Part shown: piece after piece, positions 60,760-64,000 of the stretch | Layout: every line of letters starts with the position of its first letter | Numbering within the stretch: the stretch's first letter is position 1 | Origin: Fusibacter bizertensis | GTDB lineage: Bacteria > Bacillota > Clostridia > Peptostreptococcales > Acidaminobacteraceae | DNA length: 64,000 nt | Direction of reading: 5' to 3' | NCBI RefSeq assembly: GCF_029914245.1 | Contig: NZ_JARYZI010000004.1 | Coordinates: forward strand, 124,001 to 188,000 | Position numbers and translations under genes: made by a program | The notes under the pieces: model-generated | Told to the model about the DNA's origin: nothing | Database searches by the model: none | The model's input: the letters and a program-made list of their open reading frames with translations, nothing else

Positions 60760-61515
60760 TTACACAGTTTTGGCAGCATTTTCAGCTTTGAAAACTTCAT
60801 ATCCAGTACGCTCAATCTCTTCAGCAAGTGTTATATCCCCACTTCTAACAATTTTTCCATCAACAAGTACATGGACAAAATCTGGCTTTATATAATTCAA
60901 GATTTTGTTGTAATGCGTAATGACTAAGATCCCATTGTTATCGTTTGATAGTTTCTGAACTGTTTCATATACAACGCGAATAGCATCTATATCAAGTCCT
61001 GAATCCGTCTCGTCTAAAATAGCAAGTTTGGGATTTAACACTGACATTTGTAGGATTTCATTTTTCTTTTTTTCACCACCAGAAAAGCCTTGATTTAAAT
61101 AGCGCTCAAGGTATTTCTCGTCCATATTAAGGTCAGCCATTTGTTTTTTTACATCCTTGTTAAACTGTGTCATCATTGGCATGATCCCACTTACTTCTTT
61201 TTTAGCCGTTCTTAAAAAATTCTCAACCGTTACACCAGGAACTTCCTGTGGGTATTGAAACGATAAAAAAAGACCCGCTTTAGCGCGTTCATCAACCTTC
61301 ATATCTAACAAGTCTTTGCCTAGAAAATCAACTGTTCCTTCTAAAACTTCATGTGCAGGGTGTCCCATAAGCACATTGGCAAGCGTTGACTTTCCAGCAC
61401 CATTAGGTCCCATGATAACGTGGATTTCTCCTTTATTAATAGTTAAGTCAATCCCTTTAAGTATTTGTTGACCTTCTACTTGAGATTTTAGATTCTCTAT
61501 CTTAATAATTTGCAT
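60760..61515 (-). CDS. sufC: Fe-S cluster assembly ATPase SufC
   Basis: 251 residues. ABC ATPase with Walker A MGPNGAGKST, signature FSGGEKKKNEILQMS (SufC type), Walker B LAILDETDSGLDIDAI. It powers the SufBCD scaffold in the cytoplasm. First gene of the operon, from a good sigma-A promoter, with GGAGG before the start. The order C-B-D-S-U differs from Bacillus (C-D-S-U-B). Confidence 0.95.
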   Translation of the reverse strand: MQIIKIENLKSQVEGQQILKGIDLTINKGEIHVIMGPNGAGKSTLANVLMGHPAHEVLEGTVDFLGKDLLDMKVDERAKAGLFLSFQYPQEVPGVTVENFLRTAKKEVSGIMPMMTQFNKDVKKQMADLNMDEKYLERYLNQGFSGGEKKKNEILQMSVLNPKLAILDETDSGLDIDAIRVVYETVQKLSNDNNGILVITHYNKILNYIKPDFVHVLVDGKIVRSGDITLAEEIERTGYEVFKAENAAKTV

Positions 61516-61567
61516 TGATGCCTCCTGTTTATATCCTAGTATTTTAATCGGGTTTAATTCAATTCTA

Positions 61568-61596
61568 ATATTACCGTCTTTTTAGATTTCAGTCAA
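61568..61596 (-). promoter_or_regulatory. Sigma-A promoter of the suf operon
   Basis: Minus strand TTGACT (61591-61596), 17-bp spacer, TAATAT (61568-61573), about 50 bases before the sufC start. No clear regulator site is apparent. Confidence 0.85.
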
Positions 61597-61636
61597 TGAG
61601 AATTGCTTTCATTAACAAAAGCTTTACAAATAGTCT

Positions 61637-62880
61637 TTATATATTTTGTTTGATTTCTTTTGGCTTTCCAGCATGCACTAGCGCTTTGTTTCCAATAAGG
61701 AAAAAGCCTTGGAAGAAAATCACAGCACCCGATACAATCAATAGCCATTCAATGTCAACGATATCTGCAAGGGGACCAAAAACAAGCATTCCAAGTGGCA
61801 TGGCAGAACTATAAATCATGGTCATTACACCAAAGACTCTTCCCATATATGCTTCTTCAACTTTTTCTTGCAACAGAACTGTAGAAGGTGTCATAAAAAG
61901 CGGAAGTGTAACACCTGAGATAAGCATTATCCTAATATACACCCAAAAATTTGTCACGATCCCAAGTGCAACAATCATGAGTCCAATTCCAAACGTAGAA
62001 AGAGACATCGTGTGAATCCTGTTATTAAAACCACCCCATGAGGATATGAGCAAACCACCTAGGAGCATTCCCGAAGAAAAAGCAATCTCAATAGCTGTTA
62101 ATCGCCATATGTCGTTCCCAAAACTTCTTGTGACTTGAAGTGGCGTTAACGCAGCTACTGGCGTGATAAAAAAGTGGAAAATCGCAATAAAAATATAAAA
62201 ACGTCTAATGTATTCATGCTGTACGACATAGGTTAAGCCAAGTTTCATATCCTCAAGGTAATTTATTTTGCCTTTTTCAAGTGCTTTTGCATGGACAGGT
62301 ACACTCAATCTCGTCAAAATCAACACTGCAAAAGCAGCTGTCACCACATCAATCATAAATATAGATTGAAGGGGTGCAAAAGTCATCAACGCACCACTAA
62401 CCATTGGTGCAATGAGCATCATAACTGATTGGATACTTGAATTGATGCCGCCTACGCGCATCAACTGATTTTCAGGTACAAACTGCGGGATAAAAGCGTT
62501 GACTGCAGGTTGCTGAACTGCTGATCCTATCGCCCTAATTGCAGACATAGCAAACAGCAACCAGATCGATTCATAGCCCATCCAAAATACAATTGCCATC
62601 ATCAATGTTGTAAGTGCAATCATACTATCTGATAGCATAATAAGCCATTTTCTATTAAATCGGTCTGCCCATACGCCTGCAAAAGGTGCAAGGAAAAATG
62701 TGGGTAAAAACCACATATAATGGAAATTGTCATCATAAAACCAGACTGTGTTTTAATAGTGATATACCACATGATCGCGTATTGAACCAAAGATGTACCA
62801 AATAACGAGATATTTTGACTTGTCAAAAAAATTACTGTTTTTCTCTTCCAATTACTTTTCGCTAAGCGCCTTTGATCCAT
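61637..62880 (-). pseudogene. MFS transporter, split by a frameshift
   Basis: The N-terminal part (from ATG 62878-62880, MDQRRLAKSNWKRKTVIFL, FGTSLVQYAIMWYI, MMTISIICGF) and the main part (LPTFFLAPFAGVWADRFNRK to the stop at 61637) are in different frames. The shift falls in the run of five T (minus strand) at 62706-62710; with six, the protein would read CGFLPTFFLAPFAGVWADRF without a break and have about 414 residues. It is a drug/solute efflux-type major facilitator with about 12 helices. It is either a real frameshift mutation, a phase-variable run, or a sequencing error in a homopolymer. GGTGG lies before the start. Confidence 0.8.
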
Positions 62881-62941
62881 TTTGCCACCACCGTTCTTAT
62901 CTAATTTTTTATTGATACCCATTTTCATTTGAGAAACACGC

Positions 62942-62971
62942 AAAAAAAAGACCAGCTTAATCCAGTCTTTT
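62942..62971 (-). terminator. Terminator after the LacI-family gene
   Basis: 10-bp stem AAAAGACTGG / CTGGTCTTTT (two G-T pairs), loop ATTAAG, followed by a T run on the minus strand. Confidence 0.8.
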
Positions 62972-62980
62972 CTACATTTT

Positions 62981-64000
62981 TTATTTTTCATTAGTTTGTT
63001 TGAAGCTATCTCTTATTACTAATTGTGTCGCAATTGAAACTCTACATGGTACGACACGTTCATTTGAAATTCTATCTAAAAGCGTTTTAACTGCGATGAC
63101 ACCCATCTGCTCTGAGTGAATTTTCAGAGTTGAAAGTGCCGGTGTCGTAAACTTCGCTTGAGGGATATCATTGAAACTGATGATTGATACCTGATCTGGA
63201 ATTTTGATGCCTAACTCGTAAAATGCCCTGAGTACACCTACAGCCATAGAATCGTTGGCCACTATAAAACACTCGGGAAGATGATTGATATCTATATGAT
63301 CCTTCACAAGTTCATACGCAGAGTCAGATGAAAATTCGCCAATCCAGACCCATTCATCTTTTAAATTGCCCGCTTTAGACATTACATCTATAAAAGTTAT
63401 TTCACGTTGATCTTGCTTATGTTTAAGTAATTCATGGTAATCACGTCCACCAATATATCCAATATTTTTCACATCATGCTCTGACAAAAATTTAAGTATT
63501 TTTTTCATTCCGGCATCGAGATTAACCGTTACTGCATCGAACCGCTCGTCGTCAGGATCACTATCTAAAAATATAATATGCTCAAAAAGGGCCGCCATTT
63601 TATTAACATTTTCTGTTGTAAAAGAGCCCACCGCAATAGCACCATTAAATTTATGCGTTAATAATTCCTCATTCATTTCTTTTGCATAAACGCGATGTAT
63701 TTCAATCCCTCTTTTTTTGCATTCTTCATCAATACCAAATCTGATTGCTAGATAATAGGGGTCTTCAATTTCAAGTTGACTTGTAAATGCACATATAACC
63801 ATTATTTTCAAATCAGAGTGACTCATATTTAAACGCGTAGAGTACTTTTGAATAAGTGGAATATATTCAAGTTCTTCTGCAGCTTCGTATATTTTAATTC
63901 TAGTCTCTTCCCTCACGCTGATATTCTTATCCTCGTTAAGTACTCTAGAGACAGTAGCAGGAGAAACACCTGCTTTTTGTGCGATTTCTTTAATTGTAAC
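62981..64000 (-). CDS. LacI-family transcriptional regulator (5' end outside window)
   Basis: The frame is open to the right edge and covers 339 residues. It begins within the HTH: VTIKEIAQKAGVSPATVSRVLNED at the edge, so only one or two residues (probably Met plus one) are missing. The ligand-binding domain follows (YIGGRDYHELLKHKQDQRE, VANDSMAVGVLRAFYELGIKIPDQVSIISFNDI). It is a sugar-responsive repressor, similar to GalR-type regulators. Which sugar and whether it binds the TGCAAnCGnTTGCA operators at 47 kb are not known. The MFS pseudogene lies downstream. Confidence 0.92.
   Translation of the reverse strand, partial: VTIKEIAQKAGVSPATVSRVLNEDKNISVREETRIKIYEAAEELEYIPLIQKYSTRLNMSHSDLKIMVICAFTSQLEIEDPYYLAIRFGIDEECKKRGIEIHRVYAKEMNEELLTHKFNGAIAVGSFTTENVNKMAALFEHIIFLDSDPDDERFDAVTVNLDAGMKKILKFLSEHDVKNIGYIGGRDYHELLKHKQDQREITFIDVMSKAGNLKDEWVWIGEFSSDSAYELVKDHIDINHLPECFIVANDSMAVGVLRAFYELGIKIPDQVSIISFNDIPQAKFTTPALSTLKIHSEQMGVIAVKTLLDRISNERVVPCRVSIATQLVIRDSFKQTNEK

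Overview
The window is low-GC DNA that reads like the chromosome of an anaerobic, motile, fermentative Firmicute of the clostridial lineage. The support is strong GGAGG-type ribosome binding sites, T-box and fluoride riboswitch leaders, an agr locus, an oxygen-labile two-subunit serine dehydratase, a HydE [FeFe]-hydrogenase maturase, SufCBDSU and several chemoreceptors. The genus cannot be fixed from sequence alone. There is no phage, CRISPR array, tRNA or rRNA; the only transposon-related gene is a degenerate Y1-type domain protein.

Layout. 1-6.6 kb: the end of an ABC-F ATPase, then a chemoreceptor, a DUF1295 membrane enzyme and a FakA-FakB (DAK2-DegV) fusion, divergent from sdaAB-sdaAA. 6.6-15.5 kb: msrA, then the most notable region. 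A secreted cyanophycinase with LysM, a cytoplasmic chemoreceptor fused to a solute-binding domain, isoaspartyl dipeptidase, a sigma-54 activator and a YfcC-type transporter lie together. Two near-consensus -24/-12 promoters precede the first gene and the transporter gene. I read this as a sigma-54-controlled system for scavenging cyanophycin or beta-aspartyl dipeptides. 15.5-25.5 kb: cyclase, zwf and gnd (oxidative pentose phosphate path), DgkB-like kinase, acetyltransferase, mutY, a GGDEF protein, a permuted NlpC/P60-like protein, a glutaredoxin-like/TrxB-like pair, and the Y1-domain protein. 25.5-32.6 kb: amino-acid ABC importer, pgsA-degV-mnmA, and proS behind a proline T-box. 32.4-33.9 kb: fluoride riboswitch and antiporter.

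33.8-37.7 kb is an agr-type quorum-sensing operon: a membrane-anchored protein of unknown function, agrB, two tandem agrD genes too short for ordinary ORF calling, agrC and agrA. A 21-bp-period direct repeat lies upstream and could be the AgrA site. 37.8-41 kb: thrC and pepD. 41-52.7 kb is largely alpha-glucan metabolism (neopullulanase-like GH13, malQ, lipoprotein amylase, debranching enzyme), with paired LacI-type operators in the malQ/amylase divergent region. Set among these genes are a small HTH/membrane-protein cassette with three 23-bp operator-like repeats and an HTH-TPR regulator. 52.7-54.2 kb: hydE behind a structured leader of unknown class. 54.2-56.5 kb: three unknown proteins, one a paralogue of the protein that opens the agr operon. 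56.5-61.6 kb: sufCBDSU from a good sigma-A promoter. 61.6-64 kb: a frameshifted MFS gene and a LacI-family regulator cut by the window end.

Many starts were moved from the longest ORF to an internal ATG or GTG with a well-spaced GGAGG-like site; each entry says so. All functional calls come from reading motifs, without database searches.
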